Assembly (NCBI GenBank): GCA_938005615.1
Contig: CALLMV010000023.1
Location: 21,973 to 85,972 of the forward strand
Length of the DNA: 64,000 bases
Direction: 5' to 3'
DNA from: an uncultured Verrucomicrobiae bacterium
GTDB taxonomy: Bacteria > Verrucomicrobiota > Verrucomicrobiia > JADLBR01 > CALLMV01
Below the pieces are notes generated by a model. It was given only the letters and a program-made list of their open reading frames with translations, ran no database searches and had not been told where the DNA came from. Position numbers and translations under genes: made by a program. The first letter of the stretch is position 1; each line of letters starts with the position of its first letter. Below, in pieces: positions 38,116 to 47,158 of this stretch.

Positions 38116-39127
38116 ACTGCGACGCGATCCGCTGCGGGACACGTGGACGATTTTCTCTGAAGAGCGTCGGCGACGGCCGTCGGAATATCATTTTCAGCAG
38201 TCTGCAGACGCGGTGTTTGATCCCTTTGCCCCGGGCCATGAAAAGTCTACACCGCCGGAGATTCTGGCACTTCGACCGGAAAATTCGGAGGCAAATTCTC
38301 CTGGCTGGAAGTGGCGCGTTGTGCCCAACCGGTATCCCGCGCTCAGGATCGAGGGAAGGCCGGAGGGGCGCCCGGATGGGATTTTCGATGCGATGGATGG
38401 TTTGGGGGCGCACGAGGTTGTGATAGAGACCTGTGATTCGCTGCCATTAGAGAAGCTGCCCGTAGCGCACGTTGCTTCCGTTTTGGGAGCCTGGAAGCAG
38501 AGGATTTTAGACCTGACGAAGGATGTGCGTTTCCAGTACATCTGTGTGTTTAAAAATCACGGGCCGCTGGCGGGTGCGACATTGAGTCATGCTCACAGCC
38601 AAATTGTGGCGCTGCCTTTGGTGCCTGAACTAATTCGGCGCATGTGCACAAATGCGGCACAGTACTTTCGTTGGAAGGGGCGGCACTGGTTCCGTGATCT
38701 GCTTTTGCATGAGGAGCAAGTGAATAAGCGGGTGGTGTTTGAGAATTCTGGGTTTGTGGTTTTGTGTCCTTACGCTTCGCGATTTTTGTTTGAGATGGCG
38801 ATTTATCCAAGGCGTTTGAGCGCAAATTTTCAGACTTGTACGGAGCATGATTTAAACCAACTGGCGGAGGCTTTACAGGCGGTATTGTTGCGGATGAATT
38901 TGGCTTTGGAAAACCCGGCTTACAACATCACGCTGCTCAACGGACCTTTAAACGCTGTGAGAGAAGCAACACCAGAGGCTTTGCTAATTCGTGATTCATG
39001 GTGTTGGCATCTGGAGATTACTCCACGGTTGGGCACACTTGCTGGTTTTGAGCTCGGTACGGGATTTCACATTAACACACTTTTGCCTGAAGATGCGGCT
39101 CGGCATTTACGCGAAGTGATCGGGTGA
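38102..39127 (+). CDS. galT: Galactose-1-phosphate uridylyltransferase
   Basis: About 341 residues from the ATG at 38102 (ATGs at 38090 and 38072 are also in frame). Transfers UMP between glucose-1-phosphate and galactose-1-phosphate. Marks: RRDPLRDTWTIFSEERRRRP, FDPFAPGHEKSTPPE, WKWRVVPNRYPAL, GAHEVVIET and the active-site segment GATLSHAHSQIVALPLVPE. The catalytic triad reads His-Ala-His, where HPH is more usual, so ADP-glucose phosphorylase or a related HIT-fold nucleotidyltransferase is an alternative. Overlap with glgA, and galK six kilobases downstream on the same strand, support GalT. Confidence 0.85.
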   Translation: MQQPELRRDPLRDTWTIFSEERRRRPSEYHFQQSADAVFDPFAPGHEKSTPPEILALRPENSEANSPGWKWRVVPNRYPALRIEGRPEGRPDGIFDAMDGLGAHEVVIETCDSLPLEKLPVAHVASVLGAWKQRILDLTKDVRFQYICVFKNHGPLAGATLSHAHSQIVALPLVPELIRRMCTNAAQYFRWKGRHWFRDLLLHEEQVNKRVVFENSGFVVLCPYASRFLFEMAIYPRRLSANFQTCTEHDLNQLAEALQAVLLRMNLALENPAYNITLLNGPLNAVREATPEALLIRDSWCWHLEITPRLGTLAGFELGTGFHINTLLPEDAARHLREVIG

Positions 39128-39198
39128 GGCAGGCTCTGTTTGGAGAATCGGAGGGAATCCTGTTTCGCTGTATTGGGATGAGTGTCAAGTTGTCGAGA

Positions 39199-40179
39199 TC
39201 ATGCCGTTTCTTGTGAGTCTGACATTTTTTTTATGAAGAGGCGTGCGGATTTGCGCCGCACGACATGACTGCAGGGGAGATTCTGAGCGGTTGGTTTTGT
39301 CTGAGAACTGGCCAACTCCAGGATTTTGTCAGTTTCTTCGCTGCTGAGATTAACGTCACATTCGGATTTGACCCATAAGGTCACGATGCGTCTTTGGATT
39401 GGGCGGGGCAGTTTCAGGAGAGAAGGAATATGAATACGGTTAGGGTGGCTGAAGTCGCGTGTATTTGTGAGTTCTTCCGAAGCCAGTGTGTTGAGAAACT
39501 CCTCATCATCTCGCAACAAAGTAGAAAGCCGTGAGAGGCGATTGATCAGTCCAGGCATAGCGAGGGATTCCATGAGAGGGAGCAGGTGCGAGCGCACGCG
39601 GACTCGGAGACTGCTCGAGTCTTGATTGAATGGATCCTCAATGAACTCGATTTTGTTAACCTTGGCGTAGGTAGTGATTTCTTCTCGAGTGTATTGGAGC
39701 CAGGGGCGCAGGATGAGTACTCCTTGGCGCTGATGCCTTGCCGGAATGCCACCAAGTCCGGCAGGTCCAGTGCCGCGCAACAGTCGCATAAGTAGAGTTT
39801 CTGCTTGGTCGTCCGCATGATGGGCAGTCAGCAGGCAGGAGCTTCTCACAAGGGCGCATGTGTGTAGCAGAAATTTGTAGCGCTGTTCGCGGGCAGTATT
39901 TTCATTGGTGGGCCCGCGCTTTGGTGATTTAGCTAGATGAAAGGGAATGTCATGTTGTTTGCACCATTTTTCAATGAAGAGTGCCCACTGGTCTTCGGTT
40001 TTGCTCCATCTGTGGTTGTAGTGCGCGGCATGAGGTTGCAGGCCTGCAGTGAAGCAGGCGTGGAGTAGGCACATGGAGTCACGCCCGCCAGAAACGGCGA
40101 TCAGTGGTCGGGCAGGGACGATGGAGAGCGCATCGCGTAAGCTACGGTTTTGAGCGGGGTATGGTTTCTTCTTTGCCAT
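39199..40179 (-). CDS. tilS: tRNA(Ile)-lysidine synthase
   Basis: 326 residues. Makes lysidine at the wobble base of tRNA-Ile(CAU). The PP-loop is AVSGGRDSMCLLHACF (SGGxDS) near residues 28-43. Further marks are HYNHRWSKTEDQW (usually HxNHxLR), AREQRYKFLL, LTAHHADDQAETLLMRLLRGTGPAGLGG and LRPWLQYTREEITTYA, and EDPFNQDSSSLRVRVRSHLLP (compare the usual EDxSNxDxxxxRNxxRxxxxP). The large C-terminal domain of long TilS proteins is absent, as in many short forms. It is divergent from the aldolase gene, with only 30 bases between the two starts. Confidence 0.95.
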   Translation of the reverse strand: MAKKKPYPAQNRSLRDALSIVPARPLIAVSGGRDSMCLLHACFTAGLQPHAAHYNHRWSKTEDQWALFIEKWCKQHDIPFHLAKSPKRGPTNENTAREQRYKFLLHTCALVRSSCLLTAHHADDQAETLLMRLLRGTGPAGLGGIPARHQRQGVLILRPWLQYTREEITTYAKVNKIEFIEDPFNQDSSSLRVRVRSHLLPLMESLAMPGLINRLSRLSTLLRDDEEFLNTLASEELTNTRDFSHPNRIHIPSLLKLPRPIQRRIVTLWVKSECDVNLSSEETDKILELASSQTKPTAQNLPCSHVVRRKSARLFIKKMSDSQETA

Positions 40180-40209
40180 GAGCAGTGTTGGCGTGTATGT
40201 AGCGATTCA

Positions 40210-41178
40210 ATGATTGTTACCACAGCACAACTATACAAGGTTGCCTACGGAAAATATGCCATTGGCGCGTATAACATCAATAACGCGGAGCAGACGATGG
40301 GTCTCTTTCGAGGGTGTATGGACTCCCAAGCGCCGTTTATTATCCAGATTTCCAAAGGCGCCAGAAAGTATACGGATAAACGCATTCTCGAAGCATTGAT
40401 CCGTGCTGCTGAGGAGATTTTCCCTGATGCGATTTTTGCAGTACATCTGGATCATGGGGATGAGCAAACTTGCTATGATTGCATCGAATCCGGATTTTTT
40501 TCTTCAGTCATGATAGATGCTTCCCATGAGCCATTTGAGAAGAACGTGGAAATTACCCGTCGGGTAGTGGAGCGTGCGCATGCCAAGGGGCTGAGTGTCG
40601 AAGCCGAGTTGGGAATGCTTGGTGGGGTAGAGGAAGACATAGTTGTTGAGGAGGGGCACGCCTGCCTGACCGATCCAGACGAAGCAGTCGAGTTTATCAA
40701 ATTAACGGGATGCGACTCACTGGCTGCAGCCATAGGCACCAGTCATGGGGCTTATAAATTTAAGGGGCAGCAGTCTTTGCACTTCGATGTGATAGAGAAA
40801 ATTCGCGATAAGGTCGCGGCTGCCGGGCTGCCGCCAATTCCTATTGTGATGCATGGGTCCTCCAGTGTGCCCAAAGAAGAAGTCATGCGCATCAACGCTG
40901 CGGGCGGTCAGCTTGACCCCGATGCTTGCGGCGTGAATCCCGCAGAGTATCTGCCAGCTGCGAAGTTGGGTGTGACCAAAGTAAACATCGATACCGATGG
41001 CAGGCTGGTGTGGACCAGGGTGCATAGGGAGTATTTCCGTGACCACCCGAAGGAATTTGACTTTCGCCCGCCGGGCAAGATTTTCATGGATGAATACGCG
41101 AAGTTCATAGCAGAAAAGAATCGTCTATTAGGCTCCGCTGGACAATTAGAAGAAGTGCGAAAATCCATCCCGGGGTAA
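40210..41178 (+). CDS. fba: Class II fructose-bisphosphate aldolase
   Basis: 322 residues from the ATG at 40210; the upstream in-frame extension overlaps tilS and is not credible. Zinc-dependent aldolase of glycolysis and gluconeogenesis. Seen: AYNINNAEQTMGLFRG, AVHLDHGDEQTCYDCIESGF with the zinc and catalytic HxDH, SVMIDAS, SVEAELGMLGGVEED, IGTSHGAYKF, IVMHGSSSVPKEEV and KVNIDTDGRLVWT. It belongs to the longer class IIB-like Fba with the insertion INAAGGQLDPDACGVNP. Its neighbours are galT upstream and a lipoprotein glycosidase-like gene downstream. Confidence 0.96.
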   Translation: MIVTTAQLYKVAYGKYAIGAYNINNAEQTMGLFRGCMDSQAPFIIQISKGARKYTDKRILEALIRAAEEIFPDAIFAVHLDHGDEQTCYDCIESGFFSSVMIDASHEPFEKNVEITRRVVERAHAKGLSVEAELGMLGGVEEDIVVEEGHACLTDPDEAVEFIKLTGCDSLAAAIGTSHGAYKFKGQQSLHFDVIEKIRDKVAAAGLPPIPIVMHGSSSVPKEEVMRINAAGGQLDPDACGVNPAEYLPAAKLGVTKVNIDTDGRLVWTRVHREYFRDHPKEFDFRPPGKIFMDEYAKFIAEKNRLLGSAGQLEEVRKSIPG

Positions 41179-41259
41179 TCCTTCCGAAGAGCAGGTACCT
41201 GTTTAGCAAAGAGGTTAAATCTTTTCCGTTTTAACCAACTTTGTCATACTTAGTCTCGT

Positions 41260-44200
41260 ATGCGCCAGAGTGAATTTTTTTTGATGGCCGGCTTCTGGAT
41301 TGCACTGGCACTTGTCTCTTGCAGGGAAAGGCAGGAGCTGAATCCAGATCCCTTTGCTGACCCTGAGCTGATGTTGATCTTAGAGCAGCCAAGTGAGACA
41401 GCTAATCAAATTACCGAGTGGGTGAAAGCATCGCTGACTGAAAGAGGCCGCGACTTCATGATGGTGAGGGCAGAGGAGCTCGCAGCTCTAATAGACGGCC
41501 GGGATGTTGTCCAGACGCCATCTTTACTCATCGCGGATTCTGCTCACGTAGACCTGCGGCAATGGAATTTACTTCGTGATATAATTAACAAAGGTGTGAG
41601 GATATATCTTGTCGGAGAGAATCCTTTTTCGCAGGTTGGGATGTGGCGTGATGATAAATGGGTGAGTGCGCCAGAGTGTTTTCGAGATACGGACTTCCCC
41701 CTCGAGATTTCGAACCTAGACGGTATGTGGAAATCTCAACACGACGATTTGGGTGGTGCGGCATGGACTCTACAAGGAAAAGAGATTTCTCTCGACTCCA
41801 GCCTGGGGATTTTTTTATCGCCAGATGATGGGGAAGATTTGCAAGTTGAGCTGACCGATTCTGACGGTAACCGCTGGATCAACAGTTCCGAAAGGAATTC
41901 TTCTGTGCCGCTTTGGCTTTGGGATGAGTTTCTACTGGTAGATAAATTGGTGGAGGAAACCGCAAAACTTGGAGCCAAAGAGTCGTACCAGATCACGGTG
42001 AGGTTTTCAGAGCAAAGGGGCAACAAGCCGCCCTCAGGCAACGTGTCCCTGTTAATCGCCAAAGGAGAGGCTGTGCTTCCTGCGCGTCCATTTCTGGGTG
42101 GCATAAGCCCTGGAATTCAGAGAACAACTCTTTTTGATCCTTTAGAGTTTGTGACTTGGACGGGTTCGCGGGTGAGGGCTGAAAGCGGGCAGACACGAGT
42201 GGGTGCTGTACCGACATTTGAAGGGCGCTCTTTGAATTTGGATTGTCCATGGCGGTTTATTAATTTGTTGGAAGTACGCCGGCCGGATCAGGCTGCGAAG
42301 ATGACTGTGGCCGGGATTCTGCTGAGAGATGAAACGGAGGTCCGCAATCGTGTAGCGTGGCTGTCTTTGCGCCCAGAAGATTTGCGAGTTATGCGACTCG
42401 AAACGATGTGGAAGGAAATTTTTAAGGATTCGCAAGATAATCTGAATTCAAGTTTTGTAATAACGCAGTTTGCTTCCTTTGCATGGACGCTGCAGGCAAA
42501 CCAGGTTCCCGTGTTTCGCCTCAAGTACAGCTACTTTGCTGATCCAGATCCGGAGATGTTTCCACGGCTGGATGTGGAGATTACACCGGTAGGGAGGAGT
42601 TCGCCTGTTTACCGCAGTTTTACTCAAAGAACAATTTCGCCCGGCGTAGTGGAAATTCAGATGCCTTCGACGATCTCACCCGGTGAGTTTGATGTGCGTG
42701 TGCGCCCAAGTGTGCGTGTGCAGTCTGCGTCATTTTACGGTAAGTTGCAGGTGGAGTCGCGCAATTTGCCGCGCGTTGAGCGAATTGACTTTTTGTCTGG
42801 CTATGTGTTCAGGGATTCGCAGGCGTGGTTTAACTCAGGTTTAAATTATCGGCCTTTGTATTTAGCAAATTATTTGCTTCCAGAAGGGGCGACGTGGCTT
42901 TCCTCCGCTTACTACGATCCTGTGCGTGTGGAGGAGGAACTCAGCGCACTGGCACAGGCTGGCGTGGATAGCATCAGGATTGACGTCCAGCGCAGCAATG
43001 AGGCGGCAAATCTAAGGGATTTTCTGACCCGATGCATCAGGATGAACATTTTTGTCAGGTTGAACATCGCGAATTTGATTTCTGGTGCAGCTGATGCAGA
43101 GGAATTTTTGCGCTTTGTGAAAGACAGCCGCATTGATGAAAACCGCATCGCGTGGTTTTGGGATGTTTTGGAAAATCCTATTTTTGGCCCGCAAGATGTG
43201 CGAGCCTCTTTGGGGCGTCAGTGGTCGCGGTGGGTATCGGATTTTTATGGTTCTGAAGAAGAGCTGTTCAAACTCCTTGAAGGAGATGCTGCATCAAATT
43301 GGGTCAAGAGGATGTCGGGTCCAAGTGATAAGCTTTTGACATCTATCGGTCCTGGGTGCCCTTCGATATTGGTGTATCGGGCATTTTTGAATGATTTTTC
43401 TTATGCATACTCTGCTGAGATTTTAAGACCAGTTTCCGCGATGCGTTCGTTTGGGGTTTATGGGTTGCGTTCGGGGTTCATGGGGAGCTTAAACACTGCA
43501 GCGTTTCCTACTGCGCCCTGGTCTGTCGATTTTGCCTCCTTGAATTTTCAGGTTTTGGGAGTAAGTTGGGAAAGTTTTCTGGTTTCCCCTGCAAGCCTAA
43601 ATCAGGCGTCATTATTTATCTCGATGGCATCCCAGTATGTGCGAGAGGATGGCATCATTCAGTTCGACGGTATTGGTGAGGATGGATCCCGCGCGCGACT
43701 TGTACCGGGGGGAGAGGCTAGACATAAGGTTTTTGAGATGCTGCGCGAGTTGAGAACATCTCACCCCAAAGGCATGTGGTGGTGCGGTTTGGCATTCGAT
43801 GGCTATGATGCCCGGGGAAGGCATAGGCCAGGCTTGTTTCGCGTGACGGGGGCTGCTCGACGCGAATGGTTGTTGTGGAGACAGAAACTGGCTTTGACTG
43901 CGCCAGTGAATATCTCCGCGTTGCGTAATCGCGATGCCGATGAGGATTTACAGACACCCGCAGTGTACCTGGACCCAGAGTCAGATTGCCGGGGACCGTT
44001 GGGTGTTGTGCTACGGTATCTTGAAACTTTGGGTGATGCCCTACCCACAAATATCACTTTGCTCAACCCCTCGCGGGAGGAGCTATTTGCTTATGTGGCC
44101 GGATTATCCCGCGGTAGGTTGAAGAATATTTCTGCTAACCTAGCAAGGATACGCATCATAGATGGCCGTGGGCAAATGGAGCCTAACTTTTCGCGGGCAG

Positions 44201-44508
44201 GAACGACAGTCTCTTTGACGAAGGGTGAGGTTAATGTGACTTTTGTATTTGATAATACTGGCCTAGCAGATTGGCCGTATCTTTCTCGCGATGATGCAAT
44301 TAATTTGCGAGACGTTAAGACCGGACGTGTTCTATCGCGTCTTGACAAGACTGTAAGGCGAGGCGGCCGTGCTGAGTTGTCTTTTCGCGCAAGTGCTGAG
44401 GATCTCGTGGCTGCTGGTGCAAACCGCTACAGCCTTTACTGGGGCGATCGTTTGATCACAGTGACGCCAGAGGTCCGCTGGACGGCAACACGGGACTGGC
44501 GCGAGTGA
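41260..44508 (+). CDS. Large lipoprotein with glycosidase-like central barrel, function unknown
   Basis: 1082 residues; no named family recognised. A lipobox (LVSC, Cys21) after a hydrophobic segment predicts a lipoprotein, so it acts outside the inner membrane. Residues about 60-110 suggest an alpha/beta region, 330-500 beta-sandwich repeats, and about 540-830 a TIM-barrel-like part (YYDPVRVEEELSALAQAGVD then SIRIDVQ; RIAWFWDVLENPIFG; FGVYGLRSGFMGSL; IIQFDGIGEDG; PKGMWWCGLAFDGYD), reminiscent of glycoside hydrolases. The last 100 residues look like another beta-sandwich. Catalytic acids cannot be assigned safely. It ends 16 bases before galK, so a substrate containing galactose is a reasonable guess, no more. 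Confidence 0.6.
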   Translation: MRQSEFFLMAGFWIALALVSCRERQELNPDPFADPELMLILEQPSETANQITEWVKASLTERGRDFMMVRAEELAALIDGRDVVQTPSLLIADSAHVDLRQWNLLRDIINKGVRIYLVGENPFSQVGMWRDDKWVSAPECFRDTDFPLEISNLDGMWKSQHDDLGGAAWTLQGKEISLDSSLGIFLSPDDGEDLQVELTDSDGNRWINSSERNSSVPLWLWDEFLLVDKLVEETAKLGAKESYQITVRFSEQRGNKPPSGNVSLLIAKGEAVLPARPFLGGISPGIQRTTLFDPLEFVTWTGSRVRAESGQTRVGAVPTFEGRSLNLDCPWRFINLLEVRRPDQAAKMTVAGILLRDETEVRNRVAWLSLRPEDLRVMRLETMWKEIFKDSQDNLNSSFVITQFASFAWTLQANQVPVFRLKYSYFADPDPEMFPRLDVEITPVGRSSPVYRSFTQRTISPGVVEIQMPSTISPGEFDVRVRPSVRVQSASFYGKLQVESRNLPRVERIDFLSGYVFRDSQAWFNSGLNYRPLYLANYLLPEGATWLSSAYYDPVRVEEELSALAQAGVDSIRIDVQRSNEAANLRDFLTRCIRMNIFVRLNIANLISGAADAEEFLRFVKDSRIDENRIAWFWDVLENPIFGPQDVRASLGRQWSRWVSDFYGSEEELFKLLEGDAASNWVKRMSGPSDKLLTSIGPGCPSILVYRAFLNDFSYAYSAEILRPVSAMRSFGVYGLRSGFMGSLNTAAFPTAPWSVDFASLNFQVLGVSWESFLVSPASLNQASLFISMASQYVREDGIIQFDGIGEDGSRARLVPGGEARHKVFEMLRELRTSHPKGMWWCGLAFDGYDARGRHRPGLFRVTGAARREWLLWRQKLALTAPVNISALRNRDADEDLQTPAVYLDPESDCRGPLGVVLRYLETLGDALPTNITLLNPSREELFAYVAGLSRGRLKNISANLARIRIIDGRGQMEPNFSRAGTTVSLTKGEVNVTFVFDNTGLADWPYLSRDDAINLRDVKTGRVLSRLDKTVRRGGRAELSFRASAEDLVAAGANRYSLYWGDRLITVTPEVRWTATRDWRE

Positions 44509-44524
44509 ATTCAAGGACGATGAC

Positions 44525-45634
44525 ATGAACGAAGAATTTACTGTAGTAACATCATTCTCCCCTGGTCGGCTGGAATGGCTGGGTAACCACACGGACTATA
44601 ACAACGGTGTTGCTCTGAGTGTGGCAATAGATCTGGGAGTGACGGCAGTCGTGACACGGCGTGGAGACAGACAGGTGCGCTTACGCTCGGCTTCGCGCGA
44701 AGGAGTGCAGAGTTTCAAGCTGGATGAGCTGACTCAGCAAATTTATGGTGGCTGGTTTGGGTATGTGTTGGGGGTGGTGGACTTGTTTAAAAGCGATGGG
44801 CTAATTGACACCGGCTTAGATGTAGAAGTGCGCAGCACCTTACCAGAAGGAGCGGGTTTAAGCTCCAGTGCGGCGTTGGAATGTGCTGTGGGTTTGGCGT
44901 TGCTGAAATTGAGCGGTGCCAAGATGAATTTGCTTGAGCTGGCCAAGCTGTGTCAAAAAGCGGAACATTATTATGTAGGAACTCAGTGCGGACTACTGGA
45001 CCAGATTAGCTCTCTAGCGGCCAGGAGTGGAGAAGCTTTGGTGATTGACTTCAGAAGTCTGCAATACCATAGCGTGAAGTTGCCAGAGGGCTTGTGTTTT
45101 CTTGTAGTGCCCTCAGGGGTGAAACATTCACTAGTAGCTGGGGAGTACAACGTAAGGAAGGCTTCGTGCGAAGCCGCTGCGCGGGCTATGGGTGTGCCAG
45201 ACTTGGCTTCCGCAGATGTTGAAATGTTGAAGTTACACCGGGGTGTTATGGATGACCGTGTTTATCGGCGTGCTCTACATGTGCTTGGAGAGATTACACG
45301 AGTTAAGCTTGCTATTTCATTTTTGGAGGCGGGGGATATAACTTCCGTTGGGCGGTTGATGTGGGAGTCGCACAAAAGTTCGCAAGAAAACTTTCAGAAT
45401 TCGTGTGCTGAATTGGATGGGATTGTTGAATGGTTTGCGCGTGATGGCCGAGCACTTGGTGCACGCTTAAGTGGTGGGGGATTTGGCGGCTCTGCTATCG
45501 TGCTATGCCGTGAAGAACTGGCAGAGGATTTAATCGAGGATTACATGAAGGCACATGGTAAGGTATTGGGGGATAGTCGTCCTATGTTATGTCGTGCAGG
45601 AGTAGGGGGGTGGGAATTGGCGGCATTGCCTTAG
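44525..45634 (+). CDS. galK: Galactokinase
   Basis: 369 residues, GHMP kinase family; phosphorylates galactose at C1. Motif 1 is SFSPGRLEWLGNHTDYNNGV near residues 11-30 (canonical GRVNLIGEHTDYNxG, so Glu is Asn here). Motif 2 is LPEGAGLSSSAALECAVGLA, the phosphate-binding loop, and CGLLDQISSL carries the catalytic Asp. Motif 3 is LGARLSGGGFGGSAIVL. The Glu-to-Asn change in the galactose-binding motif is worth noting, as it could shift specificity. It shares the strand with glgA, galT, fba and the lipoprotein. Its end overlaps the end of convergent holB by four bases. Confidence 0.92.
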   Translation: MNEEFTVVTSFSPGRLEWLGNHTDYNNGVALSVAIDLGVTAVVTRRGDRQVRLRSASREGVQSFKLDELTQQIYGGWFGYVLGVVDLFKSDGLIDTGLDVEVRSTLPEGAGLSSSAALECAVGLALLKLSGAKMNLLELAKLCQKAEHYYVGTQCGLLDQISSLAARSGEALVIDFRSLQYHSVKLPEGLCFLVVPSGVKHSLVAGEYNVRKASCEAAARAMGVPDLASADVEMLKLHRGVMDDRVYRRALHVLGEITRVKLAISFLEAGDITSVGRLMWESHKSSQENFQNSCAELDGIVEWFARDGRALGARLSGGGFGGSAIVLCREELAEDLIEDYMKAHGKVLGDSRPMLCRAGVGGWELAALP

Positions 45635-46503
45635 GTATAAAAAGAAAGCCTCTCAACATCCTGCCTTGCTACTTGTAAAGCCATCCGATCAAGCACAAGC
45701 CCAAGTGGGAGGTTGCGTTGCAGATCACGATGGGCTTGCTCGATCGCTTCAATTGCGTTTGGGCGTGTTGGCCCGATAGCTACTGTAAGTTGGGCAAATA
45801 ATAGTGCACGATATTCCGCAGTGGCGGATGCCGCTTGGCCGGAGATTTCTTTTTCGAGAAATTCCCGCCCCTCCGCTTCAAGTTGTTTAAGTGTTTCCTT
45901 GTGGGATTCAAAGATGTCTTTTTCTATTTGGATACTTTTTTTGACGAGGTGCTCCTCGATGCTGCGTGACCAAAGCAGAGCTGCAAGTTTGTTGGTGAAG
46001 GGTTGTTTCACAGAATTGACAAGTGGAATAGCCTCAGGCTCTGGCAGGGGCACATCTTGGCGTAAGGCGATAATGCCGCAGCGGGAACGGATGGTGGGCA
46101 GCAGCGCGGAGGGCCGCTCGGTGAGGAGAAAGATGTGTGTGCGGGGGTGCGGTTCTTCGAGGGTTTTGAGGAATTTGTTGGCGGAGGCGGTGTTCATGCG
46201 GTCGGCATGGCAGATGAGGGCGATTTTTTTGCCGCCTGCGGTGAATGGGGATTGGTTGAGGGTGAAGATCAGTTCATCAATTTTTTCGGTTAGGATTTGC
46301 CGGCTTTTCGAGGCGGGGGCGATGCGGTGAAGGTCGGGGTGGATTTCAGGGCGTTCGGTGCGGAGCAGTTCGCCCAGCAAGGGGCGCAGGGTCTCGCGTT
46401 CAACTTCTTCAACCGGGCCGCTGAGGATGTAGGCGTGGGCGAGATGGCCGTGGGCGAGGGCGCGGCGGAGGCAGTCAAGCGCTTGTTGGGATGTCAAGGG
46501 CAT
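45631..46503 (-). CDS. holB: DNA polymerase III subunit delta prime
   Basis: 290 residues. Clamp-loader subunit of the AAA+ class: AHAYILSGPVEEVERETL, SPFTAGGKKIALICHADRMN, ANKFLKTLEEPHPRTHIFLL and LPTIRSRCGIIAL (the SRC sensor motif). The usual P-loop GxxGxGK is replaced by a sequence without Gly-Lys, and the zinc-binding Cys cluster is missing. That fits a structural, non-hydrolysing delta prime. It follows tmk on the minus strand with a 29-base overlap, a classical bacterial pairing, which supports the call strongly. Confidence 0.9.
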   Translation of the reverse strand: MPLTSQQALDCLRRALAHGHLAHAYILSGPVEEVERETLRPLLGELLRTERPEIHPDLHRIAPASKSRQILTEKIDELIFTLNQSPFTAGGKKIALICHADRMNTASANKFLKTLEEPHPRTHIFLLTERPSALLPTIRSRCGIIALRQDVPLPEPEAIPLVNSVKQPFTNKLAALLWSRSIEEHLVKKSIQIEKDIFESHKETLKQLEAEGREFLEKEISGQAASATAEYRALLFAQLTVAIGPTRPNAIEAIEQAHRDLQRNLPLGLVLDRMALQVARQDVERLSFYT

Positions 46504-47128
46504 GGGCGGTGATGTTCCAGATTTCGCGGGCGATGTCTTCGGGGGCGCGCTGGGCGGGGATGAGGCGCACGCGTTGAGGTTCTTCGCGGGCGAGTTTTTC
46601 GTAAGCGTCGGAGATGCGTTGGTAAAATTCTAAGGGTTCGGCTTCGAGGCGGTCAGGGTCGTGGCCTTCTTCTTCGGTGCGGCGCAGGGCACGCTGGCGG
46701 GCGGCTTGCGGGTCCATGCTGAGCACGAAGGTGAGGTCAGGCCAGAGGTCCCCAAGGGAGAGTTGGCGCAGGGCGTGGATGTGTTCAGGCGGGATGCCAC
46801 GGCCGATGCCTTGGTAGACGGTAGTGGAGTCGAAGAAGCGATCGCAGATGACGACGCGACCCTCATCGAGGGCGGGGCGGATGACGTCGAGGGCCAGTTG
46901 TGCGCGGCTGGCGCAGAAGAGAAGGACTTCGGCCGCGGGACAGATGTGCACTTCAGGGCCGGAGAACTTGAGGATGTGGCGCACAGCTTCGCCCAGCGGG
47001 GTGCCGCCCGGTTCGCGCGTGACGAGGAAGGGGACGCCGTGCTGTTCGAGTTTTTCGATGAGGTGATGGATTTGAGTTGTTTTGCCCGCGCCCTCGCTGC
47101 CTTCGAAGGTGATGAGTTTGGGTGTCAT
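46475..47128 (-). CDS. tmk: Thymidylate kinase
   Basis: 217 residues. Phosphorylates dTMP to dTDP. P-loop EGSEGAGKTTQIHHL near residues 9-23, the DR(E/Y)-type TREPGGTPLGEAVR, CDRFFDSTTVYQGIGRGI with the family's DRxxxSxxAYQG pattern, LDVIRPALDEGRVVI, and LEAEPLEFYQRISDAYEKL from the lid and C-terminal part. Everything looks intact. It starts a small minus-strand unit with holB. Confidence 0.97.
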   Translation of the reverse strand: MTPKLITFEGSEGAGKTTQIHHLIEKLEQHGVPFLVTREPGGTPLGEAVRHILKFSGPEVHICPAAEVLLFCASRAQLALDVIRPALDEGRVVICDRFFDSTTVYQGIGRGIPPEHIHALRQLSLGDLWPDLTFVLSMDPQAARQRALRRTEEEGHDPDRLEAEPLEFYQRISDAYEKLAREEPQRVRLIPAQRAPEDIAREIWNITAHALDIPTSA

Positions 47129-47158
47129 GCTCGGGCGGTGAAGAGTCGCAGGGTGAAC

